64,000 nt of DNA from JANXMY01 sp964251675 (lineage in GTDB: Bacteria > Armatimonadota > Armatimonadia > Armatimonadales > Capsulimonadaceae): assembly GCA_964251675.1 (NCBI GenBank), contig CAXUKS010000005.1, positions 62,001 to 126,000 on the forward strand, written 5' to 3'. Shown one piece after another: positions 41,270 to 50,740 of this stretch. The position numbers and the translations under genes were made by a program. Position 1 is the stretch's first letter. Each line of letters opens with the position of its first letter. A model generated the notes under the pieces. That model was not told the DNA's origin. It saw only the letters and a list, made by a program, of their open reading frames with translations, and ran no database searches.

Positions 41270-43765
41270 ATGCCTATCTACGTTTCTGCCCGGCGTTTGC
41301 TTTTGTGGACGCTGCTTCTGCTCAGTCTGTTCCCCCCGACTGTCGCAGCGATAGGGCGGCAAACCGCGCCGCTGGCCGGTCCCTGGCGCTTCCATGCCTT
41401 TCCCCTCGTGACCGGGGCCGAAAAGCCGTCGTTTGACGATTCGACCTGGGCGACTGTCACCGTGCCGCATACATGGAGCAGGGCGAACACGATGACCACG
41501 GACAAAGCGGCCTGGTATCGCACTCACTTCTCGCGCACGGCAGCGGAGACGGGGAAGCCGCTGTTTGTGTGCTTTGATGGTGCGGCCACCCTTGCCGATG
41601 TCTGGCTGAACGGCGTGCATTTGGGCCAGCACCAGGGGGCCTACACGCGCTTTGTGCTGGACGCGACCCGCGCCGCCGCGCCGGGGGACAACGTGCTGGT
41701 CGTCCGGTGCGACACGGACCCCAAAGACACCCGCGACTGCCTGCCGGGCGGGGAAGGCTTCCAGCTCTACCATGTCTACGGCGGCCTGTACCGGCCCGTG
41801 CGGCTTTTGACAACGCCCCCGGTCCATATCGACTCGGCCACCGACGGCGCTTCCGGCGTCTTTTTGACCCCGCAGAACGTCAGCGCGGGCAGCGCAACGC
41901 TCGCCGTGCAGGCACGGGTGCGAAACGATGCCCCGGAGACGCACACCGCCGTTGTTGCCAGCGTGCTGAAAGACGCGGCGGGGCAGACCGTGGCGCAGGC
42001 GTCGGAGACAGTCGCCCTGAAACCGGGCGCAGGCCATGTCGCCGCGCTCACGCTGCCCGTCCCCCGCCCCCATCTATGGAGACTCGGAGACTCCTACCTG
42101 TACACGGTGCAAACCACGGTCAGCACCGCCGGGCAGGCTCCCGACACGGTGACAGAGCGCACCGGGTTCCGGTTCTTTCGGATGACACCGACCGGGTTCT
42201 CTCTCAACGGCACGCTTACTCCCCTGCGCGGGGTCGCCAAGCATCAGGAAAGCGAAGCCAGCGCCTCAGCGATGTCCGAGGCGGAACTACGCGAAGATTG
42301 GGCGGGCCTGCAGGAGATAGGCGTCAACTATGTTCGCCTGGCCCACTACCCCCACGCGGCACTCGAATACGATCTGGCCGATGCATCGGGCATTGCCGTC
42401 TGGGCCGAAAACGGCCATTCCCATCCGGCAGCCGCCACAAAAACAGGCGACCAGATCACCCGCGAAATGGTGCTGCAAAATTACAACCACCCCAGCATCT
42501 TCTTCTGGAGCATCGGCAACGAAGCCATTGGCAGCAAGTCCCAGAAGCGCGACATGGCCACGCTGCAGCACTATGCCGAAATCGCCCGTGCCGAAGACAG
42601 GGCGCGGCTGATTGTCTATGCCAGCAACACCAACTTTACCGAAGACCCGGCGCTGGACTTTGTGGCGGTCAACCGCTACAACGGCTGGTACGGCGGCACG
42701 GTGCGCGGCTTTGACGACCACGCGCTTTATTACCACTATGTTTCCGAGACCGGCGCGGGCGGGGTGGTCACCACGCACGCTTCCGCTTTTTTGCCAGCCC
42801 ACAAAATCAACAAATACGAGCCGGAAGAGTATCAGCAGATGGTGGCCGAAGAGCGGTGTCAGCTCATATTCCGGGACAATCCCGGCGACATCCCGCTATT
42901 TACATGGTGGACCTACCGGGACTTTGGCGACCCGCGCTACAAAGGGGTCAATTCGAAAGGGCTGGAAACCTACGGCGGCTTTCGCAAAGACGTCTGGTAT
43001 CTGTTCCAGTCGTTCCTGCGCCCTGCCCTGCCCGTAGTGCATCTGTGCGGCAAACCCTGGTTCCTGCGCCGCCGGACGCTGCTGACCGATACTCTGGACG
43101 TGAAAGCCTATTCAAACGCCGCCGTGCTGACGATGAGCGTCAACGGCAACGTGGTGGGAACGCAGCAGAACGGGAATTATAACCTGCCAGTGGGGGGCAG
43201 AGCGGACAATGTGTTTGCCTGGCCGGATGCGCTGGGACCGGGCCGTAACGTGGTCGTGGTGAGTGACGGTCAGGGCCACTCGGATACGTCCGTGATCTAC
43301 ACGGACGGCGGCAGCAGCTCCGGCAGCGTGCGGGATTTATCGGCTTCCAACCCGCTGAACCCGGCGGTATTTGTGGACCAGCCCGTTCACTCCGACTGGC
43401 CCGTCTACAGCGACTTCGACGGCACGGCAGACAATACCTTCGGCTCCATCCCCGGCATTCTGGAAGGCGCCCGCCCGATTTTCACCCGCCGCGTCAGCCA
43501 CGCGGGGCTGGAAACGGCGCTGTCGTTCACACTGCCCCCCCAGGCCGGACCGACGGATGTCTTTTTGGTCGTCAGCACACAGCCCGTCCCGCCCCCGGCC
43601 CTGCTGTCCGGCTGGACCGACACCGGCGTTCGCAGCCTCTGGCGCGACAACGCCACCCGTCTTGTGCCCTGCGCTGTCTACCGGCAGACCGTCCGTAGCG
43701 GCGGCGGCCCGGTGCGCGTCCCGGCGGCGGTGGGGGTGGATTACGCACTGCTGGTGAGCAAGTAG
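41270..43765 (+). CDS. secreted glycoside hydrolase family 2 (beta-galactosidase-like)
   Basis: An 831-residue secreted enzyme with signal peptide MPIYVSARRLLLWTLLLLSLFPPTVA. GH2 sugar-binding domain near 40-180 (WATVTVPHTWSRANT, WYRTHF), an immunoglobulin-like domain, then the TIM barrel (about 290-600). The acid/base Glu lies in WSIGNEAIG and the nucleophile Glu in YVSETGAGG. A C-terminal domain begins near residue 690. Substrate within GH2 (galactosides, glucuronides or others) cannot be set. Start behind a GGGTACAAT box. Confidence 0.9.
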   Translation: MPIYVSARRLLLWTLLLLSLFPPTVAAIGRQTAPLAGPWRFHAFPLVTGAEKPSFDDSTWATVTVPHTWSRANTMTTDKAAWYRTHFSRTAAETGKPLFVCFDGAATLADVWLNGVHLGQHQGAYTRFVLDATRAAAPGDNVLVVRCDTDPKDTRDCLPGGEGFQLYHVYGGLYRPVRLLTTPPVHIDSATDGASGVFLTPQNVSAGSATLAVQARVRNDAPETHTAVVASVLKDAAGQTVAQASETVALKPGAGHVAALTLPVPRPHLWRLGDSYLYTVQTTVSTAGQAPDTVTERTGFRFFRMTPTGFSLNGTLTPLRGVAKHQESEASASAMSEAELREDWAGLQEIGVNYVRLAHYPHAALEYDLADASGIAVWAENGHSHPAAATKTGDQITREMVLQNYNHPSIFFWSIGNEAIGSKSQKRDMATLQHYAEIARAEDRARLIVYASNTNFTEDPALDFVAVNRYNGWYGGTVRGFDDHALYYHYVSETGAGGVVTTHASAFLPAHKINKYEPEEYQQMVAEERCQLIFRDNPGDIPLFTWWTYRDFGDPRYKGVNSKGLETYGGFRKDVWYLFQSFLRPALPVVHLCGKPWFLRRRTLLTDTLDVKAYSNAAVLTMSVNGNVVGTQQNGNYNLPVGGRADNVFAWPDALGPGRNVVVVSDGQGHSDTSVIYTDGGSSSGSVRDLSASNPLNPAVFVDQPVHSDWPVYSDFDGTADNTFGSIPGILEGARPIFTRRVSHAGLETALSFTLPPQAGPTDVFLVVSTQPVPPPALLSGWTDTGVRSLWRDNATRLVPCAVYRQTVRSGGGPVRVPAAVGVDYALLVSK

Positions 43766-43786
43766 GGGCAGAGCTTGCCCTGCCCT
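43763..43786. repeat. GGGCAG palindrome core
   Basis: AGGGGCAGAGCTTGCCCTGCCCT hairpin just after the GH2 stop, a variant of the intergenic core. Confidence 0.6.
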
Positions 43787-43792
43787 CTTCCC

Positions 43793-44029
43793 CTACCCCT
43801 CTGCGCCCGCTGATGGGCCGTAGGCGAAGCGGGCGGCGACAAAGCAGACGGCGGCCAGCGCAATCGCCAGAATGCCGTGCTTGGTATGGCGGGTCAGGTC
43901 GCCCGCCGCATGGCCCGGCAGAAAGCCGGGCAGGGCCGAGGCCGGGTCAATAAAATACAGCACGGCGGCGAGGAGGAACAGGACGCCGAGGAGGGCGGCA
44001 GCAGCCGCCCCAATTCGTTTGGATTGCAT
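43793..44029 (-). CDS. small membrane protein
   Basis: A 78-residue protein with two hydrophobic helices (AAAAALLGVLFLLAAVLYF and GILAIALAAVCFVAARF) and a short loop with GHAAGDLTRHTKHG. Start at the ATG with AGGAG nine bases upstream; a TTG three bases from the same site is possible. Unknown function; it follows the GHL10 gene on the same strand. Confidence 0.6.
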   Translation of the reverse strand: MQSKRIGAAAAALLGVLFLLAAVLYFIDPASALPGFLPGHAAGDLTRHTKHGILAIALAAVCFVAARFAYGPSAGAEG

Positions 44030-44050
44030 GGTCAATTTCTCCTGAAAAGT

Positions 44051-45961
44051 TTACAGACCCGTGCCCGGTGTGCCGCTCTGCAGGATCACGGGCGGAGCGG
44101 GGATGCCCGCTGCTTTTTGGGCGGCGTGCTGACGGCGCAGGTCATCTAAAAGCCCCGGCACAGCCTGCGGGGGCGTCGCGGGGACCGAGAACGCGGCGGT
44201 AAACGTCGGCCAGAACTGCTCAATGTTATGCGAATAGTCAAAGACCATGACGCCCTGGCTGGAGGCCGTCGCGGCCTGCAGGGCGCGGGCCAGCAGCTCG
44301 GGATGGCCGTTGTAGTTGCTGAGTGCAATGCCCGCATACACAAACGTCTGGTCATTGACGGCGCGGTTGGAGAACTGCCCGGCAGCCTCCACGCTTTCCC
44401 CGGCGGGGCGGCCCACGGCGAGGGCATCGGCGATGGGGCCGGGCGGGTAATAGCAGCCCGTCGTCAGCCAGTCCACCATCCCGGCAAAGCCGGTCTTCTG
44501 GTAGCTCGGCGTCAGGAAGCGCAGACCCGCGACAAGGTCATCTGCGCCCCAGTTGGAGCCAAGCGCAGGATAGTCGGGATACCACGACCCGGCGTACACT
44601 GCCACCTGTGCCGAGGGACGGATCGCCTTCACCGTTGCCACAGCACTTGCCAGCCAGTTGCGGATCGTCAGCGCCCGGAACACCAGCCACGAATCGTACA
44701 GCGGGCCGGGGACAATGCGCTTGGTCAGCGTGGGGAAGCCGACATTGTAAGTGTAAATATCTTCCGGCCAGCGGGCGACGGGGCGGCCCAGGAACGCCTC
44801 AAACTGCGTGCGCGTGATCGGGCTGAAATCGGCATTCGCCCCGGCGTAGCGCATCCGGTCGTCAAAAATCACCCCGTCGACACCGTACCCGCGCACGACT
44901 TCGGCGATGATGCTCAGAATACGCGCCTGCACTTCGGGGCTGTTCGGGTTCATCATCAGCGGGACCTGCTGCTCAGGCCGGGCGCTGGTGAGGACGAAAT
45001 CAGGCCGGGAGATCAGCGAAAGCTGCGCTCCGACCGCGCCGTAGGACCGCAGCCACTGCCCCGCCGCGCCGCCGCCGACGAGCGCCCCGCCGCCGGAGGG
45101 GATTTGCACAGAGACCTGGCCGAGCGATGCCCCGTCCACCTGCGCCAGCACGCGGTTGTCGCTGCTGAGAAGCGAGACCACACTGCCCGGCGCGGCTTTG
45201 AGCGTGCCGCCGTCGGGAATCAGCACCATCTGCTCGGGCAGCCGGGCGATGCCCGCCCGGTCAGACAGGGCCGTCGGGGCCGCGCCGGGGGCACTCGACA
45301 TCACCGACAGGGCCGGCTCATAGAGCGTAGACTGCCATTCGGGATGCGCGTAGCCCGGCCCGCGCTTGACATCCCGGTGGCCTTCGCTGAAAACGTTCAT
45401 GCTGGCGACAATTTGCAGGCCGCTGGCGTGCGCTTGCGTGACCATCGCGGCCAGCGGGTCAAACTCCAGCGGCATCGTTTTGCCGTTCAGCCACGTCGTC
45501 ATCTTCGGCGCATACTTGCTCGGGTAGAGCGTCTCGCCGACAATCGGCTTGACATCCATGACGATGGTGTTGAAGCCCGCTTTTTTGATCTGCGCCACCA
45601 TCGCCGCAATTTTGGGGGCGGAGTTTGTGCTGTTCAGGTTCGCCGTGGCATCCACCCAGATGATCCGCGCCTGCAGCCCTTTCGCCCGCGTCATCCCCTG
45701 CGCGATCCCGGTGGCGTCATTGCCCAGGTCCAGCGGCACGGCAGGCACGCCGGGCAGAGGAGTGTAGGCGGCGGGCGACGGCGGAACCGGGACCGTCAGC
45801 GGCGGGGCCAGCACATACGGCGGCGGCGGGGGCATAACAGGTGGCGGCATGGTAATAGGGGGCGGCGGCACAGCGACAGGGGCCTGCTGTGCGCGGGCAG
45901 TCTGACCACCGAGGGCCAATCCCAGCGCCAGCGCGGCGGCAATCCAGTTCGTACAAGTCAA
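44051..45961 (-). CDS. putative glycoside hydrolase, GHL10 type
   Basis: A 636-residue secreted protein with a signal peptide (WIAAALALGLALGGQTARA) and a Pro-rich linker. The catalytic barrel (about 95-450) matches the GHL10/DUF187 family: RIIWVDATANLNSTNSAPKIAAMVAQIKKAGFNTIVMDVKPIVG, HPEW, and YGVDGVIFDDRMRYAG with acidic residues. A domain inserted near 200-290 is unusual in length. The family probably cleaves unusual bacterial polysaccharides. TTG start with AAGGA six bases upstream. Confidence 0.85.
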   Translation of the reverse strand: MTCTNWIAAALALGLALGGQTARAQQAPVAVPPPPITMPPPVMPPPPPYVLAPPLTVPVPPSPAAYTPLPGVPAVPLDLGNDATGIAQGMTRAKGLQARIIWVDATANLNSTNSAPKIAAMVAQIKKAGFNTIVMDVKPIVGETLYPSKYAPKMTTWLNGKTMPLEFDPLAAMVTQAHASGLQIVASMNVFSEGHRDVKRGPGYAHPEWQSTLYEPALSVMSSAPGAAPTALSDRAGIARLPEQMVLIPDGGTLKAAPGSVVSLLSSDNRVLAQVDGASLGQVSVQIPSGGGALVGGGAAGQWLRSYGAVGAQLSLISRPDFVLTSARPEQQVPLMMNPNSPEVQARILSIIAEVVRGYGVDGVIFDDRMRYAGANADFSPITRTQFEAFLGRPVARWPEDIYTYNVGFPTLTKRIVPGPLYDSWLVFRALTIRNWLASAVATVKAIRPSAQVAVYAGSWYPDYPALGSNWGADDLVAGLRFLTPSYQKTGFAGMVDWLTTGCYYPPGPIADALAVGRPAGESVEAAGQFSNRAVNDQTFVYAGIALSNYNGHPELLARALQAATASSQGVMVFDYSHNIEQFWPTFTAAFSVPATPPQAVPGLLDDLRRQHAAQKAAGIPAPPVILQSGTPGTGL

Positions 45962-46117
45962 GGCAAGTCCTTCAAGCAGGCGTGCCGCAAAAGAGCACAG
46001 CCTGCGGCATAAGCATTAGAGTAGAAGCGTTATGGCAAGTATAGCATACCCGGTCAAGGCAACGCACGAACGCAGGCGTCAGCGCAAAGAGGCCGCAGCA
46101 GCAGCGAAGCCAGGACA

Positions 46118-47881
46118 TCAATAAAGAGGTCCGTCCGGATGGTTTTTGGCCTCCCAGCTGATCAAGGAAGCGGCATCCTCGATGGCGCCTACTCCCGCAG
46201 ACACTCCTGAAGCCAATTTTTGGCCCGTCCAGGAGGCTGCATTCTCCGCAGCATCCACAGCCTGGGTGGCCTTATGCTCAGTCCAGTCTACGGCTTTGCC
46301 GCCTGCATGCCAGGCATCGCCGGCTCTCTGCTTTGTCCAATTCCAAGCGTCGCCGAGATTGTTCTCAACTTTCCCTTCCTCTCGCCATGCCATACCAGCG
46401 AGGGCGTCCGGTGCCGTACTGCCATAGTTCATGAGTATGTCGGGAATTGAGGTGTTTCGGGCGACCGCTTCCGCCCGTTCCTGGTTCTTCGGGTCGAACT
46501 GGGGCACCTTCTGGAACGCACTGTATCCATTTTTTTCCATGTCAGCCGCGCTCGAATTGCCGGCACGGACCTGGGCAAGCTCGTCCCACGAACCGGCCAC
46601 CGCAGCCGCCGTGTGCTCGCGGTTAGGCGCATTGTCCGGGTCGCCCCAGTGACCGTCCCCATAGGCCCGCCAGGACGGGCCTGTGCCGTCCTTGACAGTG
46701 ACACCGTTATTGTTCATGTCGTCGTGCGCGGTCTTGACAGCCATGTTAGCCAAAACGCCCGTCGGGTCATACCCCGAAGCCTTCAGTGCGCCGTCCTTCT
46801 CGAAGCTGTGGCCTGCGGAGAAGCGGTCCGTCAGGTAATGATCCCCGGAGGCTTCGAGGGCCTTGGCCGTCTCCATGTCGCCTTTCTGCGCGGCGTCCAA
46901 TGCCATCTTATGGAACACAGAGTACGTACCCATGTTGTTGTCGGTGCCTTGAGCGTCGGGTGCGCTGAAGTGGCTGTTGTTCTTCTTGGCAAGTTCGAGA
47001 TAGCTCAGTCCCTTGTGACCCTCGGCGTCGTCTCGGCGATTGCGGGTGGCCTTCTCAAACGCGGATGCGTCGCCGGGTTTACCGGTCTTGGCTTCGTCGT
47101 CAATAAGCTGGACCAGCTTAGTCATCTCCTTGGGGTCGGCATTGTTCATTTGCTTGAAGCTCGCTTCAGGATCAAACTGACCGGTTTTTGGGTCGAATAC
47201 GCCGTAGAGGTCACCCATCATCGCAGTGATCTCACCGGGCGTGACCATCATGCGGTTGGCGAGCTTGATTTTACCCTTCATCTCCTCCGGGATCGAGTCG
47301 TCCACAGCGTGCTTGTGTTCGCCAGACTCCCAGCGGCTGACCACCGGGTTGGCGGATGCACTTAGGTTAGCCGCCTGACCACGCATCACTGCCCGGGTCG
47401 CGGTACGGGCCTCGGTCTCTGAGTGGGAATGGCGGCTGGGGACATCAAGCCCCCCCCCATTGAGAGTGCCGAGGTCTCCCGCCCCAAAATGCACGCCGCG
47501 CTGCTGGACAGCATGCGCGACCTCATGGGCGAGCAGGTGCTGGCCCCAGGGGGAACCGGGATCATAATTACCTTGGGCGAAGAAGATGTTTTGACCGACC
47601 GTGAGGGCTTCGGCATCGAAATGCCGACTGAGGCGGTCCGCCTGCGCGTCGGAGAAGACGCGAATGTTTTCGAGGCTGTGCCCGAAGCCCGGCTCCAGGA
47701 GTGATCGTGTCGCAGGGGTGAGGTTCGACCCACCCGAGCGCATCTCAGCCTGGCTGTTCTCAATCTGGCTGTGATTGGCTTTGAGGGAAACCAGCGGCCA
47801 GTTTTTGGTCCCTGACCGCTCGGCTTTCGCGTGTTCGACACGCTTAGTACGCTGGGGCAAACGGTCCTGATAGGTCGGCAT
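46118..47881 (-). CDS. DUF4157 (eCIS core) protein with a phospholipase-like domain
   Basis: A 587-residue protein. Residues 55-135 are a DUF4157/eCIS core metallopeptidase-like domain: SLLEPGFGHSLENIRVFSDAQAD, then HLLAHEVAHAVQQRG with His119-Glu120-x2-His123. The middle part (about 200-420) includes DHYLTDRFSAGHSF, similar to the conserved His-rich segment of zinc-dependent phospholipase C/S1-P1 nucleases. The C-terminus has amphipathic helices (WNWTKQRAGDAWHAGGKAVDWTEHK...) and no signal peptide. DUF4157 proteins are often cargo of extracellular contractile injection systems, but no such genes are in the window. It may be a toxin or effector; its activity is inferred. Confidence 0.8.
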   Translation of the reverse strand: MPTYQDRLPQRTKRVEHAKAERSGTKNWPLVSLKANHSQIENSQAEMRSGGSNLTPATRSLLEPGFGHSLENIRVFSDAQADRLSRHFDAEALTVGQNIFFAQGNYDPGSPWGQHLLAHEVAHAVQQRGVHFGAGDLGTLNGGGLDVPSRHSHSETEARTATRAVMRGQAANLSASANPVVSRWESGEHKHAVDDSIPEEMKGKIKLANRMMVTPGEITAMMGDLYGVFDPKTGQFDPEASFKQMNNADPKEMTKLVQLIDDEAKTGKPGDASAFEKATRNRRDDAEGHKGLSYLELAKKNNSHFSAPDAQGTDNNMGTYSVFHKMALDAAQKGDMETAKALEASGDHYLTDRFSAGHSFEKDGALKASGYDPTGVLANMAVKTAHDDMNNNGVTVKDGTGPSWRAYGDGHWGDPDNAPNREHTAAAVAGSWDELAQVRAGNSSAADMEKNGYSAFQKVPQFDPKNQERAEAVARNTSIPDILMNYGSTAPDALAGMAWREEGKVENNLGDAWNWTKQRAGDAWHAGGKAVDWTEHKATQAVDAAENAASWTGQKLASGVSAGVGAIEDAASLISWEAKNHPDGPLY

Positions 47882-47987
47882 ACGTTCCTCCTCCCCGAGG
47901 CGGGGTAGACAACTTTAGACTGAAATGACTTGCCCGATAATGGCTACTATACCTCAGCTATGGGCCATAGCTTGCGGCGGGGGCTTT

Positions 47988-48878
47988 TCAGCGCACCAGC
48001 CCGCCGCCGCGCAGAGACTTCAGTACCACATCCTCAAAGGGAAGCGCGGTGGACGAGCGCACGTAGTCCATGCCGTAGCGGTTCGCCATCGCCTGCAAGC
48101 CGTCGCAGAAGGTTTTCAGCCCGGCGTCGTATTGGGCCAGCAGTGCAGGGGACAGGCTGACTTCGCGGGCCGCGCCGGTTTCCGAGTCCAGCAGCCGCAG
48201 GTCCCCGGTCAGGGTCGGGGCCAGCTCTTCGGCGTCCAAAACGTGCAGCAGCACCACCTGAAACCGGCGCGAGAGGAGCGCCTGAATGCCTTTGACATGG
48301 GTTTCATCAAAGAAGTCCGAGATCACCACCGCGATGCCGCCGCCTTTGGCCCGGTTCGCATACTGCGTCAGCGCCTCTCCCAGCCGCGTCCCGCCGCCCG
48401 TCGGCAGCTTCGTTTCGAGGTACTGAAAGAACGGAAAGATGCCTGGCTTGCCCCGCAGCGGCGGCAGACGCTCCCCCAGACCCTCGCCGAGCGACGCCAG
48501 CAGCACGCGGTCATACTCGGACAGCGCGACATACCCCAGCGCCGCCGCCAGCCGCCGGGCGTAGCCCGCTTTGGTGAGCGGGCTGCCGAAGTTCATGCTC
48601 TGGCTGGTGTCAATCAAGAGGTGAATACTCAGGTCTTCCTCTTCCACAAACAGCTTCAGAAACAGCTTTTCCAGCCGCCCGTAGGCTTTCCAGTCCACAT
48701 AGCGCAGGTCATCGCCGAGGGCATACTCCCGGAAGTCGGCAAATTCAATCGACGACCCGCGCTTGTTCGAGCGCCGCTCGCCTTTGGTCTGCCCCGCCAG
48801 AATGCGCCGGGAGGCGAGGCTGAGGGCTTCCAGCTTTTTGAGAAACTGCGGGTCCAGCAATGTTTGTGGGTTGGGCAT
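47988..48878 (-). CDS. DUF58 domain protein
   Basis: A 296-residue protein of the DUF58 (von Willebrand-like) family, usually in operons with MoxR ATPases. Typical segments are LEALSLASRRILAGQTKGERRSNKRGSSIEFADFREYALGDDLRYVDWKAYGRLEKLFLK and the metal-site-like LLIDTSQSMNFG (MIDAS-like). No MoxR gene is next to it here. Cytosolic; a role in assembling other proteins is likely but unproved. Confidence 0.9.
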   Translation of the reverse strand: MPNPQTLLDPQFLKKLEALSLASRRILAGQTKGERRSNKRGSSIEFADFREYALGDDLRYVDWKAYGRLEKLFLKLFVEEEDLSIHLLIDTSQSMNFGSPLTKAGYARRLAAALGYVALSEYDRVLLASLGEGLGERLPPLRGKPGIFPFFQYLETKLPTGGGTRLGEALTQYANRAKGGGIAVVISDFFDETHVKGIQALLSRRFQVVLLHVLDAEELAPTLTGDLRLLDSETGAAREVSLSPALLAQYDAGLKTFCDGLQAMANRYGMDYVRSSTALPFEDVVLKSLRGGGLVR

Positions 48879-48905
48879 GGGCTTAATGTTGGGCGGAAAG
48901 AGACG

Positions 48906-49023
48906 GACCCCCTAACCCCCAATAATGGGGGAACCGGATAATTAGGATAGGACAAGAGGGCGCAGCAAGCAGCGCCCCTACGCCAACTACTCTGGTTCCT
49001 CCATTATTGGGGGTTAGGGGGTC
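48906..49023. repeat. nested palindromic repeat abutting manA
   Basis: Arms 48906-48935 and 48994-49023 (30 bp, GACCCCCTAACCCCC... type) with one mismatch. The right arm ends on the first base of the manA stop. The inner GGATAGGACAAGAGGGC string is shared with the element at 55295. Core GGGCGC/GCGCCC at 48958-48977. Confidence 0.8.
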
Positions 49024-50141
49024 TATACCGGCAGGTACGTCTTCAAAATCACCGCATCCTCGCCGCCCGCTTCCAGCACATACTCGCCCAGCGACGCCGG
49101 AAGCAAATACGACCGGCCCCGCGCCAGCTCGTGCCCTCCCACAAGGGCCGTACCGCCATGCACGAACAGATGATGGAAGCCGTCCGCCAACGACTGCGAG
49201 AGGGTCTGATGCGCCGTCACCGTCAGCCGGTCTAAATGAAAGTACGGCGTGCGAAACAGCCGCTCGGTCCTGCCGCCGTCCGCCTCGGCGATCACTTCCG
49301 GCTTGCGGATATGCCGGGACAACTCGTTATGCTCCGCGTCCGGGTTGATGGTCGCCAGATAATCCGCCACATGAGTCGGGCGCAAGCTGCCGTCATCTAA
49401 AATCTTTCCCTTGTCAAAGCCCCGCATGGAGCATTTGTCGTCAGGCACATCCACCTGCACTTCGTAGACCAGGTTGCCGTCCGGGAACCGCTCCGAGTCG
49501 TCTTCCCAGGAATGATGGATTGCCCCCGGCGTCAGGTCAATCACATCGTCGGTGTGGGCTTCCACGAGGTTGACATAGGCAAACGGGTCCAGCGCCTTGA
49601 TCCGCTCCTGTGCCTGAGCACGGGCGTTTTCCAGAGTGAACCGGCCATTTTTGATTTCCTGCGACAGCCGCTTCATCTCGTCATCCAGCGTGTGCAGGAC
49701 GCGCTTGTAGGCTTCAAAATCCGTACCCGCTTTCAGGCCAAACGTGTACAGCCCCGGCGCAAGGTAAAACCACGCTTCGGGCTTCGGGACCCAGTGCCCC
49801 AGCGTCTCCCCTTCGGGCAGATGCACCTGAAATGAGTTCCCTTTGGCCTGCGTCAGCTTGATCAGCAGCGACAGATCGGCCCCGTGGGCGTCCAGCACTT
49901 TCTGCCCCAGCACCGCTGCCGGATCAGATTGGATCAAATCAGTCAGCGCCACCACCGCCCCGCCGAGGGGGTCAACCAGCTTCGACGCTCGCGCCAGCTC
50001 ATACGACTGCCCGACCTTTTTTTCTTTCCAGTTGGCATCGTCGCTGAGGCCCTTCAAGTCAATAATATAGCGCCCGCCCCACGACGGCTGTTCAATCAGC
50101 TCGTCCTGCACCTGCCACGGCGCTTTAGTGATGTCAGTCAT
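49023..50141 (-). CDS. manA: mannose-6-phosphate isomerase-like cupin protein
   Basis: A 372-residue class I mannose-6-phosphate isomerase-like protein, which interconverts mannose-6-P and fructose-6-P. The zinc motif is NSFQVHLPEG near residue 140 (QxH), followed by a helical insertion and LVEAHTDDVIDLTPGAIHHSW. The usual Zn motif of ManA is QVHP, and here it is QVHL, so zinc binding could be weaker. The sequence overlaps the Uma2 gene by 8 nt. Start chosen at the ATG after the upstream non-coding-looking frame. Confidence 0.82.
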   Translation of the reverse strand: MTDITKAPWQVQDELIEQPSWGGRYIIDLKGLSDDANWKEKKVGQSYELARASKLVDPLGGAVVALTDLIQSDPAAVLGQKVLDAHGADLSLLIKLTQAKGNSFQVHLPEGETLGHWVPKPEAWFYLAPGLYTFGLKAGTDFEAYKRVLHTLDDEMKRLSQEIKNGRFTLENARAQAQERIKALDPFAYVNLVEAHTDDVIDLTPGAIHHSWEDDSERFPDGNLVYEVQVDVPDDKCSMRGFDKGKILDDGSLRPTHVADYLATINPDAEHNELSRHIRKPEVIAEADGGRTERLFRTPYFHLDRLTVTAHQTLSQSLADGFHHLFVHGGTALVGGHELARGRSYLLPASLGEYVLEAGGEDAVILKTYLPV

Positions 50142-50730
50142 GTGGTGTGTTCTCCTGGTTCCAGTGTACCCGCTCATAAACCTCTGCCAGCGGCAGCAGC
50201 ACATCCAGCGATGCCAGCCGGATTTCGCCATCCAGTCCACTCACGCTTTGGTAGAGCCATTGCCCGTCATCCTGCCGCGTGAACCGCTCCACACGCGGCG
50301 CGTCCTGCGACACCAGCACATACTCTTGCAGGCTGTCCAGCGCCTGATACAGCGTCCACTTTGCCCCCCGGTCGTAAGACTCCGTGCTGTCCGAAAGCAC
50401 TTCAATAATCACCGTCGGATTGATCAAACTATTCTGGTCCAGCGGATGAAAATACTGTTCGCCGCATACCACCGTCACGTCCGGGTAAGTTTTGAGGCCA
50501 GACTGCATCACCGTCACCCGCAAGTCACTGTTGTAGACCTGGCACGGCTTCCCGCGCAGGCGGCTTCGCAGCTCCCCGGCAATGTTAGTTCCAATGGCGC
50601 TGTGTTCGGGAGTCTCTCCCGCCATTGCAAATATCTGGCCGGAGAAATACTCGCTCTTGAAGTCAGCTTCGCGCTCGGCTTCCAAATACTGCTCCGGCGT
50701 CACATACCGGGCGGCTAATGCAGATATCAT
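50134..50730 (-). CDS. Uma2 family restriction endonuclease-like protein
   Basis: A 198-residue Uma2 protein: MISALAARYVTPEQYLEAEREADFKSEYFSGQIFAMAGE, YPDVTVVCGE and VIIEVLSDSTESYDRGAKWTLYQALDSLQEYVLVS (active-site Asp, Glu and Lys). AAGGGA lies before the ATG. It differs much from the copy at 28152, so the two are not recent duplicates. It overlaps manA by 8 nt and is probably co-transcribed with it. Confidence 0.88.
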   Translation of the reverse strand: MISALAARYVTPEQYLEAEREADFKSEYFSGQIFAMAGETPEHSAIGTNIAGELRSRLRGKPCQVYNSDLRVTVMQSGLKTYPDVTVVCGEQYFHPLDQNSLINPTVIIEVLSDSTESYDRGAKWTLYQALDSLQEYVLVSQDAPRVERFTRQDDGQWLYQSVSGLDGEIRLASLDVLLPLAEVYERVHWNQENTPHD

Positions 50731-50740
50731 TGGTTTCCCT

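Noticed and set aside
46118..47881. Complete contractile injection system
   Set aside because: No sheath, tube, baseplate or AAA ATPase genes are present nearby.
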